DNA of 64,000 nucleotides, taken from contig CP102405.1 of NCBI GenBank assembly GCA_024628785.1, forward strand, positions 310,001 through 374,000, given 5' to 3'. The DNA is from Fusobacteria bacterium ZRK30. Its GTDB lineage: Bacteria > Fusobacteriota > Fusobacteriia > Fusobacteriales > Fusobacteriaceae. A program made the position numbers and the translations under genes. Positions 9,398 through 17,309 of this stretch are shown here, piece after piece (within the stretch, counting starts at the first letter, position 1; the number at the start of each line of letters is the position of its first letter). Below the pieces are notes generated by a model. That model saw nothing but the letters and a program-made list of their open reading frames with translations. It was not told the DNA's origin and searched no databases.

Positions 9398-9635
9398 CTT
9401 TTATTTCTAAATTAACACAATAAAAAAACTATCAAAATAAAGTTTACTTTTTTTAAAACCATACATTAGGTTTCACCTAAATTCTCTCCAATATAATCTA
9501 TTAATTTTTATATAAAAGCTATATAACCCATAATTTCTCATTCATTTTTCTTACTTAACGCAAGTATATCATGAGTAATTTTATTTTTTTTGATACCGAT
9601 TGCTATAAAAAAGACTTCACCATTTTTCTTAAAAT

Positions 9636-9681
9636 AAAAAAAGATTTAAATCAAATTTTATTCTGATTTAAACCTTTTTTT
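9636..9681 (-). terminator. Terminator after the HAD phosphatase gene
   Basis: Arms at 9636-9653 and 9664-9681 pair as an A/T-rich stem with T runs on both sides. It lies about 60 bases past the stop of the HAD gene and could work in either direction. Confidence 0.7.
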
Positions 9682-9743
9682 ATTTTATTCAATAATTACT
9701 GGTATAACAGCCTCAATATTTCAATTAATCTATCAAATTTTTA

Positions 9744-10565
9744 TTACATATTCAATGTTTTAATGAATATAAATTTTTCAATTACTGTTTTTAGAGCATG
9801 ATTGTTGTGAGATGTTGAGATAAACTTCGCCATATTCTTCACTTCTGCTTTTGCATTTTCTACAGCCACCGGCATCCCTGCCACCTCTAACATGGTCATA
9901 TCATTATAAGAGTCTCCTACACTTATAATCTCTTCTGCTTTTATACCCAACTTATGAGCTAATTTCAATAGACTGGCTCCCTTATCGATCCCTTTTTTCA
10001 TTACCTCCAAGAAAAATGGTTTGGATATAGCCAGACTATACTCTCCCTTTAGGAGTTCATTTAATTTTTTCTCTACCTCTTTTAAATACTCTGGCTTTTC
10101 CAGCATAATACACTTTACTACTGGCTCAGTTACAGTTGATTTAAAGCAATCTACCTTTCTATATGGCATCCCTGTAAGATCTACTTCTACGTCTATATAT
10201 TCACTTGTAGTTTCAGCAGTAATCTCCTCATCTACATAGGTAAGAAGGTGAACATCATGTTCCCTGGAAAGATCATATATCTTATGGGCATCCTCTACAG
10301 TTAATTTTTCTTCTAACCATATTTTATCTGTAGCGCACTCAGTTATTATGGCTCCATTATAACTCAGCATATAGCTTCCATATCTATCCAGCTCCAATTC
10401 TTTGGCAAACTCCTTCATAGCAAAGGTTGGTCTTCCTGAAGCTAAAACAAATTTAACCCCCATCTCCTGAGCTTTCATTATGGCTTTTTTATTTTCTCTG
10501 GATATCTTGCCCTCACTATTTAATAGTGTATCATCCATATCAGTTACTATCATCTTATATTTCAT
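9744..10565 (-). CDS. Cof-type HAD-superfamily phosphatase
   Basis: This 273-residue protein belongs to the Cof/IIB group of haloacid dehalogenase hydrolases. Motif I is DMDDT (D9 nucleophile, D11 acid/base), motif II is the Ser in VLASGRP, a Lys lies in the cap-core junction, and motif IV is VGDSYND near the C-terminus. These enzymes dephosphorylate sugar phosphates, flavin or pyridoxal phosphates in the cytoplasm; the substrate is unknown here. An AGGAGG-type site precedes the ATG. It stands alone between its own promoter (about 10591-10618) and terminator. Confidence 0.93.
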   Translation of the reverse strand: MKYKMIVTDMDDTLLNSEGKISRENKKAIMKAQEMGVKFVLASGRPTFAMKEFAKELELDRYGSYMLSYNGAIITECATDKIWLEEKLTVEDAHKIYDLSREHDVHLLTYVDEEITAETTSEYIDVEVDLTGMPYRKVDCFKSTVTEPVVKCIMLEKPEYLKEVEKKLNELLKGEYSLAISKPFFLEVMKKGIDKGASLLKLAHKLGIKAEEIISVGDSYNDMTMLEVAGMPVAVENAKAEVKNMAKFISTSHNNHALKTVIEKFIFIKTLNM

Positions 10566-10590
10566 CTTATGTCCTCCTAAGTTTTCTTTT

Positions 10591-10618
10591 ATTATATCAT
10601 AAAAATATTTTTGCCGAA
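10591..10618 (-). promoter_or_regulatory. Probable promoter of the HAD gene
   Basis: A perfect TATAAT -10 (10591-10596) with an upstream TG (extended -10) is preceded at 16 bases by a poor -35 (TTCGGC, 10613-10618). The extended -10 compensates for the weak -35. Confidence 0.5.
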
Positions 10619-10656
10619 TAAATGGGCAGATGTCATGCTTAAATTTAATATATGTA

Positions 10657-10697
10657 AAAACCCCTCCTAAATCAGCTGAGCTGATTTAGGAGGGGTT
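10657..10697 (-). terminator. Terminator of RNase P RNA
   Basis: An almost perfect inverted repeat with 18-base arms (10659-10676 and 10679-10696) is followed by a run of T in the minus direction. It lies just after the 3' end of rnpB and is among the strongest hairpins in the window. Confidence 0.93.
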
Positions 10698-10709
10698 AAT
10701 TTTATGATA

Positions 10710-11063
10710 AATAGGTGTTAGGATACGCCGGGTTTTGTCGTTGGTCAATCATTTATCTAGACCTATAATTGCTTATAGGTTCAAGCGACACACCTAAAGA
10801 TCGAGACGGGCAGTCTCATAATGACCTTTCTTCGGTCTTGCTCCAGAAGGGGTTTACCAAGCTACAAACGTTTCCGAATGCACTGGTGGGCTCTTACCCC
10901 ACCTTTTCACCCTTACCTACAAAACAAGTTCATAGGCGGTCTATTTTCTGTGGCACTTTCCTTAAGGTTTCCCTCAGCAGCCGTTAGCTACCTTCATTGC
11001 CCTGTGGAGCCCGGACGTTCCTCCCCTGGATTTCTCCAGCAGCGACTGACTCTAACACCTAGT
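10710..11063 (-). ncRNA. rnpB: RNase P RNA
   Basis: This is the catalytic RNA of ribonuclease P, which matures tRNA 5' ends. The minus strand carries the signature GAGGAACGTCCGGGCTC near its 5' end (rnpB genes usually read GAGGAAAGTCCGGGC). The P1 helix is visible as CTAACACCTA (11052-11061) pairing with TAGGTGTTAG (10712-10721), which fixes the ends to within a few bases. The P4-type ACAGAAA segment lies in the middle. The length of about 354 bases fits a bacterial type A molecule. It starts about 20 bases past the upstream coding region, so its promoter probably lies inside that gene's 3' end. Confidence 0.95.
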
Positions 11064-11083
11064 TATTAACTAAAAGTTAATAA

Positions 11084-11632
11084 TTATTTTTTTCTAATTC
11101 CACCCATCTTTATAAATCTTAAAGTTACAAAAATAGCTATAGCCATAAATATTAAGATCAGTAACCCTGCAAATTTATTTTCAATGAATGTTTTTTTTAC
11201 TTCTTGTTTTTGGATCTCCTGTTTATCTACTTCTATATCATCTACAATTTTTTCCGATACATCCAAAACACTCAGTATAAATTTTTCATACTCTTTTTTT
11301 ACTATTGCTTCTTCCCCTTCAATCAATAAGTTATCGATCTCTTCCTCGTAAGCACTGGTATCTATGTCCTGGGTAAATTTTAACTTTACATTAATATCAT
11401 TTTTCCCGTCTGGAATTATGTCCAAAATTATCGCCTTTTCAACGATATCTTTTTCATCCATTTTTCTGCCAAGATTTATATGATACACTATATCTCCATT
11501 TTTTTCAATCTCTGATAATTTTTTTTCAATCTCCTGCTTCTCTTCTGTAGTCAAGTAGTTACCGCTGTCATTTACTTGTCCAAAAGAAAATGTAAATACT
11601 ACAAGGACTAGAAATACTATTCTTTTTACCAT
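11084..11632 (-). CDS. Uncharacterised exported, membrane-anchored protein
   Basis: I do not recognise a confident family. The 182-residue product has an N-terminal signal (about 1-19), a charged region of about 130 residues, and a C-terminal membrane helix (about 155-173) ending in a basic tail. That topology puts the middle domain outside the cytoplasmic membrane. The opening after the signal (NYLTTEEKQEIEKKLSEIE) recalls the start of TPM/YgcG-type domains, but the rest is too short and divergent to assign. It lies 15 bases downstream of the Nif3-family gene and is probably in the same operon. Confidence 0.7.
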   Translation of the reverse strand: MVKRIVFLVLVVFTFSFGQVNDSGNYLTTEEKQEIEKKLSEIEKNGDIVYHINLGRKMDEKDIVEKAIILDIIPDGKNDINVKLKFTQDIDTSAYEEEIDNLLIEGEEAIVKKEYEKFILSVLDVSEKIVDDIEVDKQEIQKQEVKKTFIENKFAGLLILIFMAIAIFVTLRFIKMGGIRKK

Positions 11633-11647
11633 AGGATCCTCCTAATT

Positions 11648-12703
11648 TTATAAACTCTTAAATACAGGCTGATCATTGTAGATCTCTACCTCTAAATCAT
11701 CACAATATCTTTCTATTATGTCTGTAAAAAAATACTCACTTTCATAATGTCCAATATCAAAAATAGATATCCCCATCTCCCTAGCATCCAAGGCTTCATG
11801 ATATTTTATATCACCTGTTATAAAAAGGTCAACACCTATTTTTTCTAATTTACCTAAAAAACTAGCTCCTCCACCATTTACTACAGCTATTTTTTTGATT
11901 TTTTTATCTAATTCTCCTACTACCCTTACATTATTTAGAGATAACTTACCTTTAACTTCCTCCAAATAGCTGCCTAACTGAACCTTTTCAGGAAGATTAT
12001 ATATTCTTCCCAATCCGCCTAAAGAGATCTTATTTTCTGTTTTTATCATCTCGTAAGGGACCTCATCATAGGGATGAATTTTTTTGATTTCATTCAACAG
12101 ATTAGACAGTTTCCCTTTTTCACCTAAGATACTTATTTTTTTATTTTTATTTCTAAACTTTTCTTTTTCCTCGATCTTTTCAAAACTTTCCATAGAATCA
12201 GAGGTATAGTATACATTTTTGTACCCATTATACTCCAGTCCAAATTCCTCTATCTTAGATTTCATTCTCTCTTGGAACTCTTCCTTTATATAAATTGATA
12301 ACAGGTACATCTCAATATTTTTTTCATCTAAAATTTTAGATGTTTTTACCCCTAATTTTTCACATATATATTGATTTAGACCGCTTTCTGCAGAATCCAG
12401 GTTGGTATGCATAGAATATACAGCAATCTTATTCTCAATTAATTTTAAAAGTTTTCTACCCATCAAATTTTTAGAAGTAACATTTTTTATCCCGCTGAAT
12501 ATAATTGGATGATGGGTTATAATTAAATTTGCTCCCACCTCTATGGCATGATCTATAACCTCTTCTGTGGCATCCAGTGAGATCTGTACCTTTGTTATTT
12601 CTCTAGCTTCATCTCCAACTAAAAGACCAATATTATCCCAGGATTCAGCTATGTTTTTAGGAAATTTTTTCTCTAATTTTTTTATCAAGCTCTTAATTTT
12701 CAT
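11648..12703 (-). CDS. Nif3/YqfO-family dinuclear metal-binding protein
   Basis: This 351-residue protein has the Nif3 signatures: ITHHPIIFSG with paired His ligands, HTNLDSA, and a C-terminal DIGHYESE block supplying more metal ligands. The extra middle domain (about 130-220) is of the YqfO/CutA1-like type found in longer family members. The family forms hexamers with a two-metal centre; it is often annotated GTP cyclohydrolase I type 2, but its cellular role is poorly defined. Its start overlaps the end of the sigma-like gene by 11 bases, which implies translational coupling. Confidence 0.93.
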   Translation of the reverse strand: MKIKSLIKKLEKKFPKNIAESWDNIGLLVGDEAREITKVQISLDATEEVIDHAIEVGANLIITHHPIIFSGIKNVTSKNLMGRKLLKLIENKIAVYSMHTNLDSAESGLNQYICEKLGVKTSKILDEKNIEMYLLSIYIKEEFQERMKSKIEEFGLEYNGYKNVYYTSDSMESFEKIEEKEKFRNKNKKISILGEKGKLSNLLNEIKKIHPYDEVPYEMIKTENKISLGGLGRIYNLPEKVQLGSYLEEVKGKLSLNNVRVVGELDKKIKKIAVVNGGGASFLGKLEKIGVDLFITGDIKYHEALDAREMGISIFDIGHYESEYFFTDIIERYCDDLEVEIYNDQPVFKSL

Positions 12704-13670
12704 CGATCCATTCCTTCTTTCCGTTATACTTTAATTTTATCATAAGTTTCTCTACCTCTGTCTTTACCTTTGATGGTTCCATATCTAAGATCTTACCAAT
12801 CTCCTCAAAGTATTTTCTCTTCCCGCTGAGTCCATAGTATAGATCCAGGATCTTTATCTCCTTCACCTTAAATTTATTGGCTAAATTAGATACTGACATC
12901 AACTTTTCCACCTTTGCCAACTCCATATCTACTTCGGCAATACTCTTATACACTTCCGCTTCTTCTCTATCTTCCTCTTTTATCAAAAAACCATAATCAC
13001 TGATCTTCTGTAAATTTTCAAATTCTTCCATATCCATATTTAAGATCTTCTTTATCTCTTCTGCATTTACTTCTTTCATCTCTGAATCAACAGCTTTATT
13101 CTCTGACTTATACACCTCTACCTTCATATTTTTAAAATAAGCTATTACCGGTGATTTCAGTTCTTCTACAACCAATTTGTTACTTTGAATCATCTCATAT
13201 TTTATCCAAAACTCCATATATTCTGAAAAATCCATAGGACAACTTAGATCATAGTTATCTATTGCCTTCACTATTCCCATAAGTCCATCTTGAACTAACT
13301 CTATATAACTTGTTCCTGCCTTGGAATAATAAAGAGCTGTCTTAGCTACTAATTTTAATGATCCTTCCATAAGGACTTCTCTAGAAGAGATATCTCCATC
13401 CTTAATTTTTTTTATCAATTCTGATATTTTTTCTTTTTTTATAGATTTTACAGACGACAGTTCTCTCAAATAATTTTCCACAGTATTCTCATAAAAACTT
13501 CCTATATTTTTAAAATCGAATTTTTCAATTCTCCCATCTATCTCATCTATTTTTTTCCCCTCTAAATTTAAGATTAAACTCTTAAATTCTTCGGTAGTAG
13601 AAGTTTCAGCCATCAATTCAAAACTTCTCATATTTATTGTGTTACCTGCATTTTTAAAATCTATTTTCAT
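12693..13670 (-). CDS. Divergent sigma-70-family protein
   Basis: This 325-residue protein resembles a primary-type sigma factor but is clearly eroded. Region 1.2/2 is recognisable at about 85-165 (ENYLREL, then the core-binding YIELVQDGLMGIVKAIDNYD), and a region 4-like helix-turn-helix lies at about 280-315. The -10-recognition segment that reads WWIRQ in RpoD is FWIKYEM here, and region 3 is poorly conserved. It may still bind core RNA polymerase; promoter recognition is doubtful. It is co-transcribed with the Nif3-family gene through an 11-base overlap. It could be an alternative sigma factor or a sigma-derived regulator. Confidence 0.75.
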   Translation of the reverse strand: MKIDFKNAGNTINMRSFELMAETSTTEEFKSLILNLEGKKIDEIDGRIEKFDFKNIGSFYENTVENYLRELSSVKSIKKEKISELIKKIKDGDISSREVLMEGSLKLVAKTALYYSKAGTSYIELVQDGLMGIVKAIDNYDLSCPMDFSEYMEFWIKYEMIQSNKLVVEELKSPVIAYFKNMKVEVYKSENKAVDSEMKEVNAEEIKKILNMDMEEFENLQKISDYGFLIKEEDREEAEVYKSIAEVDMELAKVEKLMSVSNLANKFKVKEIKILDLYYGLSGKRKYFEEIGKILDMEPSKVKTEVEKLMIKLKYNGKKEWIDEN

Positions 13671-13706
13671 TTTCTCAACCCCAAATATATTTTTTTAGTA
13701 TTATAT

Positions 13707-13735
13707 ATAATACCAAAGATTTTAAACTCTTTCAA
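13707..13735 (-). promoter_or_regulatory. Promoter of the sigma-like/Nif3 operon
   Basis: -35 TTGAAA (13730-13735), 17 bases, then -10 TATTAT (13707-13712) with an extended TG, about 37 bases before the sigma-like start codon. A GGGG ribosome site follows. Confidence 0.65.
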
Positions 13736-13752
13736 TGAATTTAATATTAAAA

Positions 13753-13783
13753 TAAGAGGCAGTCCCATAGGATCTACCTCTTA
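13753..13783 (-). terminator. Terminator of serine dehydratase gene
   Basis: Outer arms TAAGAGG (13753-13759) and CCTCTTA (13777-13783) with a partly paired interior form a hairpin about 55 bases past the sdaA stop. A T-rich tail follows in the minus direction. Confidence 0.75.
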
Positions 13784-13836
13784 GTTAATTAAGTATACAA
13801 GATATCCTCTTAATATCCTTAATTTTTATTTTTTAA

Positions 13837-15045
13837 TTAGCAGTTTGCATTAAAATCAAATTTAGCTAATCCACCTAATGATGTTTCTTTATATTCACTC
13901 TTCATGTCCAGACCAGTTTGCTTCATTGTAAGTACTACTTTGTCGAAACTAACTGTATGCTGACCATCTGTGAATAATGCATAGTTAGCTGCATCTAATG
14001 CTCTAACTGAAGCTGCTGCATTTCTTTCGATACAAGGAATTTGCACATATCCTCCAACTGGGTCACATGTAAGACCTAAGTGATGCTCTAATGCCATCTC
14101 TGCTGCATATTCTATTTGATCTAAAGATCCACCTAAGATAAATGCTGCCATTCCTGCTGCCATTGCACATCCAGCTCCAACTTCAGCCTGACATCCACCT
14201 TCTGCTCCAGATATAGTTGCATTTTCTTTGATTAAGTTTCCAATTAATCCTGCAATCGCAAGACCTCTTAAAGTTTCTTCCTTAGATAAGTTATGCTCTT
14301 CTTTTAAAGCATATAATAATCCCGGGATGATACCAGCGGCACCACATGTAGGAGCAGTAACTACTCTTCCTCCTCCACCGTTTTCCTCTGATACTGCCAA
14401 TGTATAAGCAAATATTTTTCCTAAGTAACTAGTTCTTGAGTCGTCTCTTCTAGCTTTTCTATAAAACATTTGAGCTTTTCTCGGGTATTTAATAGTTCCT
14501 GGTAATACTCCAGTCTTTGAAAGACCTGCCTTTACAGAGTCCTCCATAGCTTCCCAAGTTCTCTCTAAGAATGCCCAGATAGAAGAATCTTCCATCTCTG
14601 CTACATATTCCCATAATTCTTTTTGATTTTCTTTACACCACTTTATTACTTCATCCATAGTTGTTAATGGATAAATTCTATTTGACCCGCCTCTAGATTC
14701 TCCATCTTCTACGATAGTTCCTCCTCCAACAGAGAACACTAACCATTCTTTAGTATCGTTTCCATCTTTATCTACAGCTATAAATTTCATTCCATTTGTA
14801 TGAAACTCATGAACAAAATCCGCCATCCAAACTATCTCTGTAGCCTTAGGCTTTAAAGTTTCTTCGATAACCCAGTCAGTTAAATGTCCCTTACCGGTAG
14901 CTGCCAATGATCCATATAATTCTACCTTAAAACTAGCTGCATCGGGGTTCTCCATCTTAAATCTCTTTGCTGCTCTTTCTGGTCCCATAGTATGCGAACT
15001 AGATGGTCCATTTCCTATCTTAAATAATTCTTTTAACGAATCCAT
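13837..15045 (-). CDS. sdaA: L-serine dehydratase, single-chain iron-sulfur type
   Basis: This 402-residue enzyme deaminates L-serine to pyruvate and ammonia. It starts with the beta-domain signature GPSSSHT (13-19) and continues into the alpha domain, so both halves are in one chain. The 4Fe-4S ligands are C285, C327 and C338; their 42- and 11-residue spacings equal those known for the Legionella enzyme. A strong ribosome site (AGGAGG) precedes the ATG. An extended -10 promoter lies upstream at 15112-15139. The neighbouring EIIC-like permease and XRE-cupin regulator suggest a serine uptake and breakdown locus. Confidence 0.96.
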   Translation of the reverse strand: MDSLKELFKIGNGPSSSHTMGPERAAKRFKMENPDAASFKVELYGSLAATGKGHLTDWVIEETLKPKATEIVWMADFVHEFHTNGMKFIAVDKDGNDTKEWLVFSVGGGTIVEDGESRGGSNRIYPLTTMDEVIKWCKENQKELWEYVAEMEDSSIWAFLERTWEAMEDSVKAGLSKTGVLPGTIKYPRKAQMFYRKARRDDSRTSYLGKIFAYTLAVSEENGGGGRVVTAPTCGAAGIIPGLLYALKEEHNLSKEETLRGLAIAGLIGNLIKENATISGAEGGCQAEVGAGCAMAAGMAAFILGGSLDQIEYAAEMALEHHLGLTCDPVGGYVQIPCIERNAAASVRALDAANYALFTDGQHTVSFDKVVLTMKQTGLDMKSEYKETSLGGLAKFDFNANC

Positions 15046-15111
15046 AACTGCTTCCTCCTAAGTTTTTTCTGAATTTCAAATAATTCAATAAAATAATATT
15101 TTTTATACTAT

Positions 15112-15139
15112 ATTATAACATAATTTTTATATTTTACAA
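15112..15139 (-). promoter_or_regulatory. Promoter of sdaA
   Basis: -35 TTGTAA (15134-15139), 16 bases, -10 TATAAT (15112-15117) preceded by TG (extended -10). An inverted repeat abuts the -35 box. Confidence 0.68.
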
Positions 15140-15159
15140 ACTTTCTTCCATATAAAGTT
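15139..15159. promoter_or_regulatory. Inverted repeat at the sdaA promoter, candidate operator
   Basis: On the plus strand AACTTT (15139-15144) and AAAGTT (15154-15159) form a spaced inverted repeat touching the -35 box. Similar AACTTTC/GAAAGTT half-sites occur at the divergent permease/XRE promoters (16536-16544, 16629-16637), which suggests one regulator. Confidence 0.45.
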
Positions 15160-15226
15160 CGTATAATTGTGCATTTATAGTCTTTTAAGGACTAAAATAG
15201 TTCAAATTGTACTTTAGAAATTATAA

Positions 15227-15255
15227 ATAGGTTTAGGAAGACCCCCTAAACCTAT
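15227..15255 (-). terminator. Terminator of the EIIC-like gene
   Basis: ATAGGTTTAGG (15227-15237) pairs with CCTAAACCTAT (15245-15255) 25 bases past the permease stop. The tail in the minus direction (TTATAATTTC) is only moderately T-rich. It separates the permease transcript from sdaA, which has its own promoter. Confidence 0.75.
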
Positions 15256-15279
15256 CATTATTCTATACTTTTTTTTATT

Positions 15280-16299
15280 TTATTTTGTTCCTCTAACAAC
15301 TTCAGCTGGTATTATTTTGTAATTTTTAAAGATAACTGATCCTAAAAATCCACTGAATGCTCCTGCTGCTGCACATAATACTGCTGCTTTGATTACTGTT
15401 ATTGCCGGATTAAATCCAAACATTACTGCTAATCCTGCTATTGGTGTTGCTGTTCCTACTGCATTGTTGATTAAACCAAAGTGAACTACTACTAATCCTG
15501 CTAAAGCTCCTCCAATAAAGTTCGTAACAAATACTGGAATTGGATTTACAGAGATAACGTCAGCCTGCGTTAACGGCTCAATAGCTACTGCTATTACAGT
15601 CTCTTTTTTTCCTAATTTTAATCTGTGGAATAAAACAGGGTTTAAGAAAGATGATCCCATTACTGCTAAAGCTCCTATCGCCATTGGTACTCCTGTTAAT
15701 CCTAACATTGCTGTAAGTGCCATTGAACTAAGTGGTGCTGTTGCTACTACAGTAATTACTCCACCTAAAACAATTGCCATTACCATTGGACTCTTAGTAG
15801 TCGCTGCTGTGATTACAGAACCAATGTTTAATAATGTTTGGTTAACTACTGGATCAGCTAATAATGCTATCCCTCTTGCTGCTGGTGCTACAAATAGTAA
15901 ACAGACGATTAAATCTAATCCTGCTGGTATTTTTTTCTCGATTTTAGGTACTACGAAGGCCAATACATAACCTGCTACAAATCCAGGTATTATTCCGTAA
16001 CCTAATACCGCTGCACCTATTAACATTGCATAAACCGGTGATACACCTAAAGCTAATGCAACTAATGTAGCTGCTGCTACTCCACCCATCGATCCAGATG
16101 AATCTCCGACTTTACCTAAAAATTCTATTCCTATTAAATCTCCACCAACATATCTTTGAAAAGCTTCGACTAAAAAAGTTGCTACTGCTGCATTTGCTAA
16201 TGCACCCATCGCTTTCATCCCTTTTGGCATCTTTAAACTGAATAAAGAGAATATTGAAAGCACTAATAATAATAATGCAATACCTTTTAACATTTCCAT
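15280..16299 (-). CDS. PTS EIIC-like membrane permease (PfoR type)
   Basis: A very hydrophobic 339-residue protein with about 9-10 membrane helices, resembling the PTS EIIC_2/PfoR group. No EIIA, EIIB or HPr gene is nearby, so it may not work as a classical sugar PTS. It sits between sdaA and a divergent XRE-cupin regulator, which makes serine or another amino acid a plausible substrate; that is inference. The start is taken at the ATG at 16299, because AGGAGG lies 9 bases before it; the open frame reaches to 16341 without a better site. Gly- and Ala-rich helices and a GDSSGSMGG loop are prominent. Confidence 0.75.
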   Translation of the reverse strand: MEMLKGIALLLLVLSIFSLFSLKMPKGMKAMGALANAAVATFLVEAFQRYVGGDLIGIEFLGKVGDSSGSMGGVAAATLVALALGVSPVYAMLIGAAVLGYGIIPGFVAGYVLAFVVPKIEKKIPAGLDLIVCLLFVAPAARGIALLADPVVNQTLLNIGSVITAATTKSPMVMAIVLGGVITVVATAPLSSMALTAMLGLTGVPMAIGALAVMGSSFLNPVLFHRLKLGKKETVIAVAIEPLTQADVISVNPIPVFVTNFIGGALAGLVVVHFGLINNAVGTATPIAGLAVMFGFNPAITVIKAAVLCAAAGAFSGFLGSVIFKNYKIIPAEVVRGTK

Positions 16300-16323
16300 A
16301 ATTTTTTTCCTCCTAAATATTTT

Positions 16324-16343
16324 AATTGTTTCAACGAACAATT
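16324..16343. promoter_or_regulatory. Inverted repeat in the permease leader
   Basis: AATTGTT and AACAATT flank a 6-base centre between the -10 box and the start codon of the EIIC-like gene. It is well placed for a repressor, though no binding evidence exists. Confidence 0.4.
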
Positions 16344-16362
16344 TTCCCTAACGTGCTTATTT

Positions 16363-16390
16363 AGTATAACATAAAATTCACTATATTCAA
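16363..16390 (-). promoter_or_regulatory. Promoter of the EIIC-like gene
   Basis: -35 TTGAAT (16385-16390), 16 bases, -10 TATACT (16363-16368). Inverted repeats lie on both sides (16324-16343 and 16401-16420). Confidence 0.68.
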
Positions 16391-16400
16391 ATAAAAATTT

Positions 16401-16420
16401 CACTTTTCTGAATAAAAGTG
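16401..16420. promoter_or_regulatory. Inverted repeat upstream of the permease promoter
   Basis: CACTTTT and AAAAGTG flank CTGAAT in a perfect 7-base-arm repeat, 10 bases upstream of the -35 box. Its core CTTTTCTGAATAAA nearly recurs at 16633-16646 (CTTTCCTGAATAAA), in the leader of the divergent regulator gene. Confidence 0.5.
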
Positions 16421-16535
16421 TGCTTTTTCCAAAAAAAAAACAATTTAATCAAACATAGTTGACAAAATTTAATTATAACTTAACACATTCTATTAAATGT
16501 CGTTTAAAAAATTCATTTTTTTGAACCTATTGTAC

Positions 16536-16575
16536 GAAAGTTCAGTTTTTAATATATTAGTTTTTATGATATAAT
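16536..16575 (+). promoter_or_regulatory. Promoter region of the XRE-cupin gene
   Basis: An extended -10 (TG, one base, TATAAT at 16570-16575) drives the plus-strand regulator. The -35 position is poor. GAAAGTTCA (16536-16544) lies just upstream, and its exact reverse complement TGAACTTTC lies downstream at 16629-16637. The gene-free stretch 16300-16725 holds these divergent promoters and repeats and nothing else that I can see. Confidence 0.5.
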
Positions 16576-16725
16576 GAAGTGTTAAATAAAATACAATGTT
16601 TCAAAATATTACGTTTTGCCTTAAAATATGAACTTTCCTGAATAAACAAAGATCATTTTTAAAATTAAAAATATTGAAATAAACGTAAAATATACATTAA
16701 CATTTAGATTTAGGAGGAATATACC

Positions 16726-17259
16726 TTGAATTTAGGAGAAAAAATTAAGTTTTTTAGAAAAGAACAAAAAATGACTATAAAGGATCTTTCAGGTAAAACC
16801 AGCCTGTCAGTTGGATTTATCAGTAATATAGAAAGAGGACAAAATAGTCCGTCTATAAGTAATCTTCAACAAATTTGTGAAGCTTTAGAAGTTAACCTTA
16901 TGGAAGTTTTACAGGATGTCAATGAACAGTCTCCAATCACTAGAAGAGATGAAAGAAAATCAATCTTTGAATCAGAAAAAGGAGATATCACTATAGAAAC
17001 CTTAACTAATGCTAATCATGCATTAAACGGTATATCTATCACTATTTCAGATGATAATCAACACAGTGACTTTTCTTGGGGACACAACTATGATGAAGTA
17101 GGAGTTGTTATCGAAGGTAGCTTAGAGATCGAATTAAATAATAAACTTTATACTTTAACTGAAGGAGATTCTATCTATATTGAGAAATTCCAAGCTCATA
17201 AATACAGAAATCCTGCTAAAAAGAAAAACATCACTCACTGGTTTTCTTTAAGAAACTAA
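16726..17259 (+). CDS. XRE-family regulator with C-terminal cupin domain
   Basis: A 177-residue regulator with an N-terminal XRE helix-turn-helix (about 5-60, SVGFISNIERGQNSPS turn and recognition helix) and a C-terminal cupin barrel (about 105-175). Cupin domains in this group sense small molecules such as amino acids or sugars. It starts at a TTG, chosen because AGGAGG lies 8 bases upstream and the protein then begins exactly at the family's usual LGEKIKFFRKEQ. It is divergent from the permease gene, so control of that gene and of sdaA is likely. It shares a two-way terminator with rpoD. Confidence 0.9.
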   Translation: MNLGEKIKFFRKEQKMTIKDLSGKTSLSVGFISNIERGQNSPSISNLQQICEALEVNLMEVLQDVNEQSPITRRDERKSIFESEKGDITIETLTNANHALNGISITISDDNQHSDFSWGHNYDEVGVVIEGSLEIELNNKLYTLTEGDSIYIEKFQAHKYRNPAKKKNITHWFSLRN

Positions 17260-17296
17260 AAAAAAGTTTATCTGCTATGCAGATAAACTTTTTTTA
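17259..17296. terminator. Bidirectional terminator between the XRE gene and rpoD
   Basis: GTTTATCTGC and GCAGATAAAC form a perfect stem with A runs before and T runs after, so it can stop both converging transcripts. It starts at the XRE-cupin stop codon. Confidence 0.93.
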
Positions 17297-17309
17297 TTAA
17301 AATTAATTC

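Noticed and set aside
10769-11069. Two open frames over the RNase P RNA
   Set aside because: The RNA signature and paired ends explain the sequence; the frames have no ribosome sites.
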